Notes: generated by a model not told the origin, from the letters alone. 64,000 bases of DNA from an uncultured Propionivibrio sp. (GCF_963666255.1 NZ_OY762656.1:1426001-1490000); one strand, 5' to 3'. Positions 9,036 to 17,627 are shown, numbered from the stretch's first letter. Program-made: numbers and translations.

Positions 9036-10469
9036 TCAGTGTGCTGCAACCTGCGTCGTCGCGACGCCGATTCGCTGAGGCAACAGGGAGCCGGCGATCA
9101 TTGCCGCGATGGCGGCGGCGAGACCGATGATCTGGGCCGGAATCAGACTGGCATCGCCGAGCGTGAGGTCGAAAGCGAGCCAGGTGCCGACGCCGCAGAA
9201 AATGGCGGCGAGCGCTCCTTGCGTCGTCGCGCGCTTCCAGTAGGCGCCAAAGAAGAGCGGGACAAAGGCGCCGGCCAGCGTGATCTTGTAGGCGCTCTCG
9301 ACCATCTTGAAGATCGAGGCGTTGGTGTTGAGGGCGAAGCCGAGCACGACGCAGGTGAAGCAGACGATGGTGATCCGCATCAGTCGCAGGAAGGCGCGAT
9401 CGCTGATGCCGGGGAAGAAGCCGCGCACGACGTTTTCGGAAAAGGCGACGGACGGCGCCAGCAGGGTTGCCGAGGAGCAACTCATGATCGCCGACAGCAC
9501 GGCGCCGAAGAAGATCGCCTGGGCGAATACCGGCGTGTGCTGCAGCACCAGCGTCGGCAGGACGAGTTGCGAGTCGTTCTGCAGCAGGCCGTTGAAAAGC
9601 TCCGGATCGATCAGCGTCGCCGAGTAGGCGATGAACATCGGCACGAAGGTGAAGGCGAAATAGGTCAGGCCGCCGAGGACCGAGCCGATGATGGCGATGC
9701 GCGCGCTCTTGGCCGAGGTGACGCGCTGGAAGACGTCCTGCTGCGGGATCGAACCGAGCATCATGGTGAGCCAGGCGCCGAGGAAGGCGAACCACTGCGA
9801 TACGTCGGCCTCGGGAAAGAAATCGAGCTTGCCGGCAGCGGCGGCGTGGCTGACGACGGTGTCGACGCCGCCGGTCATGCCGGCCATGAGATAGGCGATG
9901 AACAGCATGCCGCCCATGACGACGCCCATCTGCACGAAGTCGAGGATGGCGACCGAGAGCATGCCGCCGAAGGTGGTGTAGGTGAGGACAATGGCGGCGC
10001 CGAGGATCATGCCGGCCGGTTGCGAAATCGCGTCGGCGGTGACGACGTTGAAGACGAGGCCGAGCGCCTTGATCTGGGCGGAAACCCAGCCGAGGTAGGA
10101 GGTGACGATGCAGAGCGTGGCCAGGATCTCGACGCTGCTGTTGAAGCGGATGCGGAAGAAGTCGCCGAGCGTCAGCACATTGAGCTTGTACAGGCGCGTA
10201 CCGTAGAACAGCCCGGCGATGACGAGGCAGAGGCTCGAACCGAAGGGGTCGGCAACGACACCGCGCAGGCCGTCCTTGACGAAGGTGGCGGAGACGCCGA
10301 AGACCGCTTCGGCGCCGAACCAGGTGGCGAAAACGGTGGCCATGACGACCGGCAGCGGCAGGCAGCGTCCGGCAACGGCAAAATCCTTGGTGTTTTCGAC
10401 GCGGGTGGCGACGTAAAGACCGACGCCGATCGAGAGCGCGAGATAGGCGACGACGAACCAGATGAGCAT
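9036..10469 (-). CDS. Sodium:solute symporter (SSS family)
   Basis: This 477-aa protein has about 13 hydrophobic segments. Family landmarks are a GRCLPLPVVMATVFATWFGA region near the N-terminus, YTTFGGMLSVAILDFVQM in the middle, and SIPQQDVFQRVTSAKSAR (the conserved PQ...R region). These place it among sodium/solute symporters of the proline, pantothenate or carboxylate type. The substrate is not readable. A sodium-driven importer fits an organism that also encodes a sodium-pumping decarboxylase about 7 kb away. The next gene, VanZ-like, starts 16 bases after the stop. Confidence 0.9.
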   Translation of the reverse strand: MLIWFVVAYLALSIGVGLYVATRVENTKDFAVAGRCLPLPVVMATVFATWFGAEAVFGVSATFVKDGLRGVVADPFGSSLCLVIAGLFYGTRLYKLNVLTLGDFFRIRFNSSVEILATLCIVTSYLGWVSAQIKALGLVFNVVTADAISQPAGMILGAAIVLTYTTFGGMLSVAILDFVQMGVVMGGMLFIAYLMAGMTGGVDTVVSHAAAAGKLDFFPEADVSQWFAFLGAWLTMMLGSIPQQDVFQRVTSAKSARIAIIGSVLGGLTYFAFTFVPMFIAYSATLIDPELFNGLLQNDSQLVLPTLVLQHTPVFAQAIFFGAVLSAIMSCSSATLLAPSVAFSENVVRGFFPGISDRAFLRLMRITIVCFTCVVLGFALNTNASIFKMVESAYKITLAGAFVPLFFGAYWKRATTQGALAAIFCGVGTWLAFDLTLGDASLIPAQIIGLAAAIAAMIAGSLLPQRIGVATTQVAAH

Positions 10470-10664
10470 GCGCGTGTCCAGCAGGCGGGTATATTGATAA
10501 AAAACAGCGCATTATACGTTTTTGCCGGCGTCATGCGCCAACCCTTTTTCGGTCGCGGCGCGCGTCCGTCTCGGGCCTTGAGGCGCCGGGCTCGGCGCGG
10601 TGTCCTGGGCATTGCCGCGGACCGGTTCCGGCCGCTGTTGTTGCCTCCCCGTTTTGGCCCCGGT
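10470..10664. other. Intergenic stretch between symporter and transglycosylase
   Basis: This is the upstream part of a 446-base divergent intergenic region. I see no convincing coding frame. The AT-rich segment next to the symporter start (10490-10520) probably holds the symporter promoter on the minus strand, but no clear -35/-10 pair stands out. The rest, up to the promoter at 10665, is GC-rich without obvious repeats. Confidence 0.4.
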
Positions 10665-10693
10665 TTGACAAGGTATTGATTCCTCAGTAGTAT
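10665..10693 (+). promoter_or_regulatory. Strong sigma70-type promoter
   Basis: A perfect -35 TTGACA (10665-10670) is followed by a 17-base spacer and the -10 TAGTAT (10688-10693). Transcription should begin near 10700, about 215 bases before the transglycosylase start. This is the best sigma70 match I saw in the window. Confidence 0.75.
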
Positions 10694-10721
10694 CGCGCCC
10701 CTGTCGTGCTGGGCGGGCCCA

Positions 10722-10761
10722 TTCCGGGGCCGCGGCGCGGCCGGAACTCTTCCTTTTTTGG
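10722..10761 (+). terminator. Terminator-like hairpin inside a 5' leader
   Basis: The left arm TTCCGGGGCCGC (10722-10733) pairs with GCGGCCGGAA (10737-10746), with a two-base bulge. A T-rich tract follows (CTCTTCCTTTTTTGG, 10747-10761). It lies only about 22 bases after the predicted start site of the promoter at 10665. It could therefore attenuate transcription into the transglycosylase gene or end a short RNA of about 60 nt. Confidence 0.6.
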
Positions 10762-10915
10762 CGTATCGAACGCCTTTCATCTTGAGGAGCATGGGAGAGT
10801 TGCCCCGCGATCTTTCCGATCGCGTTCCTGGGTCTAACGGTCTGTTATCCACCCGCCTGTAACCGCTTGTCGCACGGCTTGTCTTGCGCGATGACAACAG
10901 TGAAGGAGAGTGAGC

Positions 10916-11617
10916 ATGTCAGCTTCAATTTCGCTCAAACAACAAAGGTCCCGACGTGCCGATGCGGCACTGCATCTGGCGCAACATTGCCTGATGATCG
11001 TCGGCCTCATCTTTGTCCTGGATTTTATCAATCTGACGCTCGGCGATCCCGTCTCCGAGCTTTTCCGGTCGTTTGCACCGGAGTCCGGTATCGTCGCCGT
11101 CGGCGCACCGGAAAACGATGCGGCCGAAACGACCGCATCGAGCGCGGTCGATGCTTCGTTGGCCGCCTTGTCGCCGCAAATGCGCGGCGCCCTGTCTTAT
11201 GTCGCCCAGCGCTACAAGGTCTCGGCCGAGGCCGTGCGTCCGGTTTTCGAGGCAGTTCAGCTCGTCGGCCAGGAGCGTCGGATCGATCCGTTGCTCATCG
11301 TCGCCATCATCGGCGTCGAGTCGGGCTTCAATCCGTTCGCCGAAAGCGCCATGGGGGCGCGCGGCCTGATGCAGGTCATCCCGCGTTTCCACATGGACAA
11401 AGTGCCGGATGGCGGCGGGCGCGGCGCTTTCCTCGATCCGGTCACCAACATCCGCATCGGCACCTCGGTGCTGCAGGAAGCCATCCAGCGCCGCGGCGGT
11501 CTGGCGGCCGGGCTGCAGTACTATGCCGGCTCGTCCGACCCGCAGGGCGTCTACGCCAGCCGCGTGATCGCCGAGCGCGCCCGTCTGGAACAGGCTGCCC
11601 GCCGCGCCGCCGGCTGA
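10916..11617 (+). CDS. Lytic transglycosylase (SLT domain), membrane-anchored
   Basis: This 233-aa protein has one N-terminal hydrophobic anchor (HCLMIVGLIFVLDFINLTL), then a spacer, then a lysozyme-like SLT domain. Within the domain, the catalytic Glu lies in VAIIGVESGFNPFAES, followed by GARGLMQVIP and GLAAGLQYYAGSSDPQGVYASRV. Such enzymes cleave peptidoglycan between MurNAc and GlcNAc and leave 1,6-anhydro ends. The ATG at 10916 is chosen for GGAG at 10905-10908, eight bases upstream. The long leader with its terminator-like hairpin suggests expression is regulated before translation begins. It converges on plsB, with 13 bases between the stops. Confidence 0.88.
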   Translation: MSASISLKQQRSRRADAALHLAQHCLMIVGLIFVLDFINLTLGDPVSELFRSFAPESGIVAVGAPENDAAETTASSAVDASLAALSPQMRGALSYVAQRYKVSAEAVRPVFEAVQLVGQERRIDPLLIVAIIGVESGFNPFAESAMGARGLMQVIPRFHMDKVPDGGGRGAFLDPVTNIRIGTSVLQEAIQRRGGLAAGLQYYAGSSDPQGVYASRVIAERARLEQAARRAAG

Positions 11618-11630
11618 TTCCGTGCGCCGC

Positions 11631-14084
11631 TCAGGCTGAACTCGTCATGCGCCGGATGGCCTGGCGGGCCTCGGCCGGCAGCACCAGTTCGGCCTGCGCC
11701 AGCGGCGTCGTCAGTGCGTCGTCGAAATGCAGCAAGCCGGATTCGTCCTCGCGCAGCAGGTCGGCATCGATCAGATGCGTGATCAGGACTGCGAAGGCCG
11801 ACTTCTCGGCGTACTCGGGCGATTCGCTGGTGTAGAGCAGGGACAGGCGCTGGGCGAGCAGGTGGCAGTCGTTCTCGAGCTGCTGCCGGGTCTTCATGCC
11901 CGGGCCGCTGTGCTGCAATAGCGACAGCGTCAGGAAATGCCGTTCCAGCGTCGGCCGCAGGGTCTCGCCGAGCATGCGCAATTCCACCGATTCCGGGCGA
12001 CTCGCTTCCGGGGCGCTGAGCACGTCGCGATCGTCGCATTGAAGCAGGGCGCGGCCGGTCAGCACGGTGACGATGCCGTTGATGATGTGCGTCAGTTGGT
12101 CAGGGGGCCAACGCAGGAACAGCTCGGTACGCATCAGGTCGTAGATGCCGCTGACCGCTTCGATGATCCGTTGCCGGCTCAGGTGGCGGTTATGGCTGAT
12201 CAGGCAGGCGATCAGCGCTGGCAGCGCAAAGAGGTGCAGGACGTTGTTGCGGAAGTAGCTCAGTAACGGTGCCGTGCCGTTCGGGAGACTGATGAGGTCG
12301 CCGAGCGGGTGCGCCACCCGGGTGGCGATGCCGAGGCGCTCGCCGTAGGCGACGATTTCCGCCGGGGTCTGTGTACACAGCACTGTTGCTTCGGCATAGC
12401 GCGCTTCGGCGGCAATGGCCTGGTAATGCGCGATCATTTTCAGCAGGACCTGTTCGTCGGCGGTGTGCCTCGGTGTGGCGAGCAGGACGAGGGCGAGCAG
12501 GTTGATCGGTGTGATGACGGCGCCGTCATTGAGACGGGTGGCGAGGGCGATGGCGGCCTGCCGCGTCGCATCGCGCGACCAGTCGCCGGGTTTCTCGCCT
12601 TGCCAACCGGGGCGGCAGGTCTCGAGAAAGTGGCCGAGATCGAGCGGTTCGCCGAAGTTGATGTGAACCTTGCCGTATTCCTTGCGAATCTTGCGTGCGC
12701 TGCGCAGGACGGCCCACAGGGATTCCTTCTCCTTGGGTTTGCCGGCCAGTTCGCGCAGGTAGGTCTTGCCCTCGAGCAGTTTTTCGTAGCCGAGATAAAC
12801 GGGGACGAAGACCAGCGGACGGTGGTGTTCGCGTACGAAACTGGCGATCGTCATGCCGAGGATGCCGGCCTTGGGGTTGAGGGTGCGGCCGCTGCGGCTG
12901 CGTCCGCCCTCGATGAAGTATTCGAGCGGGAAACCCCGTGTCAGCATCAGGTGCAGGTATTCGTTGAAGACGGCGGCATAGAGCGGTTCGCCCTTGAACG
13001 TACGACGCAGGAAGAAGGCGCCGCAACGGCGGAGCAGGGGGCCGATCAGCGCCATGTTGAGATTGGCGCCGGCAGCGATGTGGGGTGGCGTCAGTCCGTT
13101 CTTGTGCAGGAAATAGGACAGCACCAGATAGTCGATATGACTGCGGTGTGCCGGTACATAGACAATGCTGTGACTGGGGGCGATGCGCAGGACGGTGTCG
13201 AGGTGGTAGATGTCGATGCCGTCGTAGAGGCGTGACCACAGCCAGGAAAAGAAGATTTCGAGCGCGCGCAAGGCGCCGTAGGAGTAGTCCGAGGCGATTT
13301 CCAGCGCGAAGCGCCGCGCCCGTTGCTGGGCGTCCTTGGCGCTAATGCCGCGGGCGGCCGTCTCGTTGGCGATCGCCGTCTGTACCGATGGCGCGGCGAG
13401 CAGTGCCTCGATTTGCGTGTTGCGGTGCGACAGGTCGGGGCCGATGGCGATTTCGCGCTGCCGCCTGAAATGGACGCGCAGGACGCGCGAAAGCTTGCGT
13501 AGCGCCAGGGCCTCGTCAAGGTCGCCCGTCGCCAGTCCGTGGAGCGAAATCGGCGGGTTGAAACGGACGAGTACATTGCGTCCGTGCAGCAGAATGGTGA
13601 GCAGGCGGCCGAGGCGGCCGACCTGCTGCCAGGTTTCGGAGAAGAGCGCGCCGAGGATCGATTCCTGTTTGTCGGGGCTGCGTCCCCACAGAATGACGAC
13701 CGGAACAATCTGGATGTCGAGATCCGGATGGGCCAGCATTTCGTCGATGAGCGTGCGCATTAATATCGGGGGTGCGTAGCGTTCGCGGGCGCTGGCCATT
13801 GGCGAATGGCGACGGTTGAGGAAGAAACGGGCATGTTTGGCGAGTGTGCGATCGCCGATCTTGAGCGGCTTTTCCGCCGGCGGCAGCCCGGCGCGCCGCG
13901 ATTCCTCGAAGAGCACGCTCTGATTCGAGAGGTGTTCGTCCTGCAGGACGTAGCAGACGGGTTTGTTCGGGTCCAGGCGGAGGTCGGCCGGGGTTTCCGG
14001 GAAAACGGTGGTACGAACCCAGAGGTAGAGTGCGCGGCGGACGAGTTGGGCGGTCCAGCCGGGGAGATCGAAAAATCCGGTCAT
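11631..14084 (-). CDS. plsB: Glycerol-3-phosphate acyltransferase PlsB
   Basis: This 817-aa protein matches the length of the large PlsB enzymes, which acylate sn-glycerol-3-phosphate at position 1 using acyl-CoA or acyl-ACP. That is the first step of membrane phospholipid synthesis at the inner membrane. The acyltransferase blocks are in order: HX4D at H313-D318 in VPAHRSHIDYL, GPLLRRCGAFFLRRTF (block II), EYFIEGGRSRSGRT (block III), and VFVPVYLGYEKL (block IV). The start MTGFFDLPGW matches the usual N-terminus, and the gene stands alone. Confidence 0.95.
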   Translation of the reverse strand: MTGFFDLPGWTAQLVRRALYLWVRTTVFPETPADLRLDPNKPVCYVLQDEHLSNQSVLFEESRRAGLPPAEKPLKIGDRTLAKHARFFLNRRHSPMASARERYAPPILMRTLIDEMLAHPDLDIQIVPVVILWGRSPDKQESILGALFSETWQQVGRLGRLLTILLHGRNVLVRFNPPISLHGLATGDLDEALALRKLSRVLRVHFRRQREIAIGPDLSHRNTQIEALLAAPSVQTAIANETAARGISAKDAQQRARRFALEIASDYSYGALRALEIFFSWLWSRLYDGIDIYHLDTVLRIAPSHSIVYVPAHRSHIDYLVLSYFLHKNGLTPPHIAAGANLNMALIGPLLRRCGAFFLRRTFKGEPLYAAVFNEYLHLMLTRGFPLEYFIEGGRSRSGRTLNPKAGILGMTIASFVREHHRPLVFVPVYLGYEKLLEGKTYLRELAGKPKEKESLWAVLRSARKIRKEYGKVHINFGEPLDLGHFLETCRPGWQGEKPGDWSRDATRQAAIALATRLNDGAVITPINLLALVLLATPRHTADEQVLLKMIAHYQAIAAEARYAEATVLCTQTPAEIVAYGERLGIATRVAHPLGDLISLPNGTAPLLSYFRNNVLHLFALPALIACLISHNRHLSRQRIIEAVSGIYDLMRTELFLRWPPDQLTHIINGIVTVLTGRALLQCDDRDVLSAPEASRPESVELRMLGETLRPTLERHFLTLSLLQHSGPGMKTRQQLENDCHLLAQRLSLLYTSESPEYAEKSAFAVLITHLIDADLLREDESGLLHFDDALTTPLAQAELVLPAEARQAIRRMTSSA

Positions 14085-14176
14085 GTGCGAGGTCGTTTAT
14101 TGTTGTCGCGAGCGATAGTGTGACCGGCCGGCAGCCTCGGCGAACCAACGTTCGCGCCCGGCGAGCACCACGGTAG

Positions 14177-14208
14177 CCAGCAAGTGCCTGAAAATCGGCG
14201 CTTGCTGG
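14177..14208. repeat. Long intergenic stem-loop
   Basis: CCAGCAAGTGCC (14177-14188) pairs with GGCGCTTGCTGG (14197-14208), with one G-T pair and the eight-base loop TGAAAATC. It lies between the end of the EF-G-like gene and the start of plsB, both on the minus strand. It has no T tract, so it may be a Rho-linked 3' end or an mRNA-stabilising hairpin rather than a classical terminator. Confidence 0.5.
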
Positions 14209-14263
14209 CGTTGGTCAAAGCCGTTCTGACGGTGACGGTCGGGCGCAGTGTAGCGCGGGAACG

Positions 14264-16321
14264 TCAGTCGTCGTCAAGCCCGGTGAGCTTGTGTCCCGAG
14301 GCCAGTTGCTGCTGTGTTTGTGCCGGGACCGGCGCGTAGTGCGAGAAGACGATACTGTACGAGCCCTGACCGCCGGTGAGCGACTTCAGTCGCCCCTGGT
14401 AGTCGTCGAGTTCGGCGAGCGGCACCTTGCCCGAAATCGACATCGTTCCCGATCCACGCGGCTGCGTGCCGGTCACCTGCCCGCGCTTGCTGGACAGGTC
14501 GCCGGCGAGATCGCCGACCGCGTGTTCCGGCGAGGAGATCTCGATGTCGACGATCGGTTCGAGGATGATCGGCGTCGCCGCCCGGATCGCCTCGATCACC
14601 GCCTTGCGGCCGGCCGTGAAGAAGGCGATGTCCTTGCTGTCGACCGCGTGCGATTTGCCGTCGCTGACGACGACGCGGATGTCGGAGACGGGGAAGCCAC
14701 CGACGACGCCGTCCTCAAGCGCCTGGCGTACGCCTTTCTCGACCGAGGCCATGAACACGCCGGGGATCGCGCCGCCCTTGACCTCGTCGACGAATTCGAA
14801 GCCGCCGCCGCGCGGCAACGGTTCGACGCGCAACATGACTTCGCCGAACTGGCCGGCACCGCCCGTCTGCTTCTTGTGACGGCAATGCCCCGGCGCCTTG
14901 CCGGTGATGGTCTCGCGGTAATCGATTTGCGGCGGCTTGGTGTCGAGTTCGATCTTGTACTGCTGCGCCATGCGGGCGAGTTTCGCGCGCAGGTGCATTT
15001 CGCCGAGACCGCGGATGACGGTTTCATTGGTGGTCGGATGGCGTTCAACCTTGAAGCAGGGGTCCTCGATTTCCAGCTTGTGCAGCACGTCGAAGAGGCG
15101 CTGCTCGTCGGACTTCTTCTTGGTCTCGACGGCCAGGCCCTGCATCGGTAGCGGGAATTCAAGCGGCTTGAGGTGGATATGGTCCTCGTCATGCGAGTCG
15201 TGCAGGACGCAATCGAATTCGATTTCGTCGACCTTGGCAATGGCGCCGATATCGCCCGGGATCAACTGGTCGACCTCGACGTATTCCTTGCCCTGCAGGC
15301 GATACAGGTGGCCGATTTTGAACGGCCGCTTGACGTCGCCGACGAACAGTTGCGATTCCTTCTTGATCGTGCCCTGATGGACGCGGAAAACGCCGAGCTT
15401 GCCGACGAAGGGGTCGCTGACGACTTTGAAGACGTGCGCCAGTACATGCCGTTTGGGATCGGCGATGGCGTCGAACGGTTCGGCGTTCTCGTCGATGGGT
15501 TCGCCTTTGTAGAACGGCGGCGGGTTGCCTTCGGTCGGGTTGGGCGCGAGCTTGGCGAGCGCGTCGAGCAGTTGCGGGATGCCGGCGCCGGTCTTGGCGG
15601 AAACGAAGAGGATCGGGATCAGGTGCCCGGCCCGCAACGCCTTTTCGAACGGCGCATGCAGGGCGTCTGAACTTGGGTCGGCGCCATCTTCGAGATATTG
15701 GGCGAGCAGGTCTTCGTCTTCCTCGACGATCTGGTCGATGAGGGCGCGGTGGGCGTCGACGACCGATTCGAAATCGCTGTCGCCGCTGTTGTGTTCGAGT
15801 ACTTCGATAACGTCCTGGCCGTGATGGGCCGGGAGGTCGAGAATCATGCATTCACGGCCGAAACGCTCGCGGATGTCGGCGAGCAGCCTGGGCAGGTCGA
15901 CGTTTTCGGCGTCAATTTTGTTGATGACGATCATGCGACACAGATTGCGCGCCGCGGCGAGCTTCATCATCCGTTCGGTCGACAGTTCAATGCCGTTCTG
16001 CGCGTTGATGACGACCAGCGCCGTGTCGACACCGGCGAGCGCGCTGATGGCGGGGCCGGCAAAATCGGGATATCCCGGGGTATCGATGAGGTGAACCTGC
16101 GCGTCGAGCCAGTTGAAGCTGGCCACGGCGGAGTTGATGGAGTGACCGAGTTCCTTTTCCTGGGGATCGAAATCGCAGACGGTATTGCCCTTCTCAACGA
16201 GCCCTCGTGTGGTGATGGCGCCGGCGGCGGCGAGCAGCGTTTCGGCAAGGGTAGTCTTGCCTGCTGCGCCGTGGCCGACAAGGGCTACGGTACGAAGGTT
16301 GGCGGTAGTGTGCTGACCCAT
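14264..16321 (-). CDS. Elongation factor G paralogue (FusA2-like)
   Basis: This 685-aa translational GTPase has the EF-G domain order, with P-loop GHGAAGKTT, G3 DTPGYPD and G4 NKID. It ends with EF-G domains IV and V (GHCRHKKQTGGAGQFGEV; SPEHAVGDLAGDLSSKRGQV). It departs from canonical EF-G in two places. GHID before the P-loop is GHGA, and the switch I GITI motif is GHSI, so the usual threonine is serine. These changes mark the divergent EF-G2/FusA2 class, whose role in translation is not settled. No ribosomal-protein or tuf genes adjoin it. I chose the start MGQHTTANLRTVALVGH at 16321, because an upstream extension would be an unstructured leader. Confidence 0.88.
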   Translation of the reverse strand: MGQHTTANLRTVALVGHGAAGKTTLAETLLAAAGAITTRGLVEKGNTVCDFDPQEKELGHSINSAVASFNWLDAQVHLIDTPGYPDFAGPAISALAGVDTALVVINAQNGIELSTERMMKLAAARNLCRMIVINKIDAENVDLPRLLADIRERFGRECMILDLPAHHGQDVIEVLEHNSGDSDFESVVDAHRALIDQIVEEDEDLLAQYLEDGADPSSDALHAPFEKALRAGHLIPILFVSAKTGAGIPQLLDALAKLAPNPTEGNPPPFYKGEPIDENAEPFDAIADPKRHVLAHVFKVVSDPFVGKLGVFRVHQGTIKKESQLFVGDVKRPFKIGHLYRLQGKEYVEVDQLIPGDIGAIAKVDEIEFDCVLHDSHDEDHIHLKPLEFPLPMQGLAVETKKKSDEQRLFDVLHKLEIEDPCFKVERHPTTNETVIRGLGEMHLRAKLARMAQQYKIELDTKPPQIDYRETITGKAPGHCRHKKQTGGAGQFGEVMLRVEPLPRGGGFEFVDEVKGGAIPGVFMASVEKGVRQALEDGVVGGFPVSDIRVVVSDGKSHAVDSKDIAFFTAGRKAVIEAIRAATPIILEPIVDIEISSPEHAVGDLAGDLSSKRGQVTGTQPRGSGTMSISGKVPLAELDDYQGRLKSLTGGQGSYSIVFSHYAPVPAQTQQQLASGHKLTGLDDD

Positions 16322-16586
16322 GTTATCTCCCGTGAATGATGAACACGCTCTGTTCGGGGCGAAAACCGGATGAAGCCCCGTTCGGAGCAACTAGCTACTC
16401 TGGATTCCTGCGCAACGGATTCATTCTACATCTTGACGTCATTAAGGGAATATACGGAAGCAACTGTTTTGAAGCCTTCCGGCCGAATAGCCATGACGAT
16501 GTGTTTGGTGTGGCGGCGCCTGTGACCTGTTTTGTGCAAGATCTGCGCAGATGTTGATTTTGCCGAGGTTTGAACGTGATTTTGCG
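16322..16586. other. Intergenic stretch upstream of decarboxylase operon
   Basis: This divergent intergenic segment lies between the EF-G paralogue (minus strand) and the decarboxylase operon promoter. It contains several AT-richer patches that could hold the minus-strand promoter. A plus-strand open frame at 16336-16557 has no ribosome-binding site and no recognisable protein character, so I do not call it a gene. Confidence 0.4.
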
Positions 16587-16616
16587 TTGACCCGATGCCG
16601 GCCGGAGGACGATAAT
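16587..16616 (+). promoter_or_regulatory. Promoter of the decarboxylase operon
   Basis: TTGACC (16587-16592), an 18-base spacer and GATAAT (16611-16616) form a good sigma70-type promoter. Transcription would start near 16623 and give an 86-base leader before the delta-subunit gene. Confidence 0.65.
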
Positions 16617-16631
16617 TCGAAGTTATATCAT

Positions 16632-16684
16632 TTGCCGCCGGGCTTTTTTTCTGCAGGCGGCAATCGATGGGCCGGCTTTTTTTT
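16632..16684 (+). promoter_or_regulatory. Structured leader of the decarboxylase operon
   Basis: TTGCCGCC (16632-16639) pairs with GGCGGCAA (16656-16663) around a loop that contains a T7 run. GGGCCGGC (16669-16676) is then followed by eight Ts (16677-16684). GCCGG and CCGGC segments can also pair in an alternative fold that ends at the T8 tract. This could be an attenuator, but neither stem is strong enough to be sure. Confidence 0.35.
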
Positions 16685-16708
16685 GATGAGAGATTGTGAG
16701 GGAGATCG

Positions 16709-17140
16709 ATGGAAAATCTAGGCTGGGGTTTACAGATGACCGTTCTCGGTATGGGACTGGTCTTCGCCCTGCTGGCGCTGTTGTGGGTTCTGCTGACGCT
16801 GGTGCTCAAGCTCGACAAGGAAGAGGAAGAAGTCCATGCGAGCGCCGAGGCCGACGAGGAGGAAGCCGATGCGACAGTAACGGCGGCGGGTACGGCGGAG
16901 CTGGCTGCCGATCTGGTGGCGGCGATTACGGTTGCCGTGGCCAAGTATCGGGCACAGCGCATGCCGGCGGATCTGGCGGCGGCGATCACGGTCGCGGCCT
17001 TGGAGCACCGCAAGGCGACCGGGCCGTGGAAGCCCGCGGTTGCGCGCTCGTTCTGGCCGGGTACCGGTCCGAGCCGGTGGACGACGGAAGGTCGGGCTCG
17101 GGCTCGGCAAACGAATAACTGGAATCCTTGGGGAAAGTAA
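16709..17140 (+). CDS. mmdD: Sodium-pumping decarboxylase delta/gamma (OadG/MmdD) subunit
   Basis: This 143-aa protein has the OadG plan: one N-terminal membrane helix (LGMGLVFALLALLWVLLTLVL, residues 13-33), an acidic stretch (EEEEVHASAEADEEE), and a soluble C-terminal tail ending NNWNPWGK. In oxaloacetate and methylmalonyl-CoA decarboxylases this subunit holds the carboxyltransferase and beta pump together. The mmd assignment, rather than oad, rests on the methylmalonyl-CoA mutase genes next door and is an inference. The start is supported by GAGGGAG just upstream. Its TAA overlaps the next ATG by one base (TAATG). Confidence 0.8.
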   Translation: MENLGWGLQMTVLGMGLVFALLALLWVLLTLVLKLDKEEEEVHASAEADEEEADATVTAAGTAELAADLVAAITVAVAKYRAQRMPADLAAAITVAALEHRKATGPWKPAVARSFWPGTGPSRWTTEGRARARQTNNWNPWGK

Positions 17141-17622
17141 TGCGACGCTACACAGTAAATATTGGCAGCAAGGAATATGTCCTTGACGTTGAGGCGACCG
17201 ACTTCGATCAGTTCGAAGTGCATGTGGGCGGACAGGCCTATGTGGTGACGCTGAGCGAAGACCAGGCGGGCGGGGCGACGATTGTGCCGGCGGCAGCGCC
17301 TGCACCCAAGGCTGCTCCGGTTGCCGCTCCGGCGGCTGCGCCTGCTGCGGCTGCTGCCCCGGCTGCTGCTGCGCCGAAGAAGCAACCGGCGGGTGGTGGC
17401 GGCAAGGGCGCGCTGAAGGCACCGATGCCTGGCGTGATTCTGGAAGTGAATGTCAAGGCTGGCGACAAGGTTGCACGTGGTCAGCAAGTGGCGATTCTGG
17501 ACGCGATGAAGATGCACAACGTGATTGGTGCGCCGCGTGACGGCGTTATCGGTGAAGTGTGCGTGGCGGCGGGACAAAGCGTCGGCCATGGTGACGTCAT
17601 CGTCACCTTCAAGGAGGATTGA
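17140..17622 (+). CDS. mmdC: Biotin carboxyl carrier subunit, copy 1
   Basis: This 160-aa biotin carrier has three parts: an N-terminal module (MRRYTVNIGSKEYVLDVEAT), a flexible Ala/Pro linker (about residues 50-80), and a biotinyl domain with Lys124 in the DAMKMHN motif. The carboxyl group from the substrate is moved onto this biotin and then decarboxylated by the beta pump. The start is ATG 17140, directly on the delta stop, with GGGGAAAG before it. The last 80 residues are almost identical to those of the next gene, at both protein and DNA level. Confidence 0.9.
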   Translation: MRRYTVNIGSKEYVLDVEATDFDQFEVHVGGQAYVVTLSEDQAGGATIVPAAAPAPKAAPVAAPAAAPAAAAAPAAAAPKKQPAGGGGKGALKAPMPGVILEVNVKAGDKVARGQQVAILDAMKMHNVIGAPRDGVIGEVCVAAGQSVGHGDVIVTFKED

Positions 17623-17627
17623 AAATA

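Noticed and set aside
9018-10679. Plus-strand open frame opposite the sodium symporter
   Set aside because: Composition is dominated by Asp, Glu, Gly and Arg from antisense reading, and the symporter on the minus strand is complete.
16336-16557. Plus-strand open frame upstream of the decarboxylase operon
   Set aside because: No ribosome-binding site and no recognisable features; it begins inside the 5' region of the divergent EF-G paralogue.
17290-17375. Short tandem DNA repeats (GCT/GCG/CCG) in the carrier genes
   Set aside because: They encode the Ala/Pro linker usual for biotin carriers and are not a mobile repeat or CRISPR.
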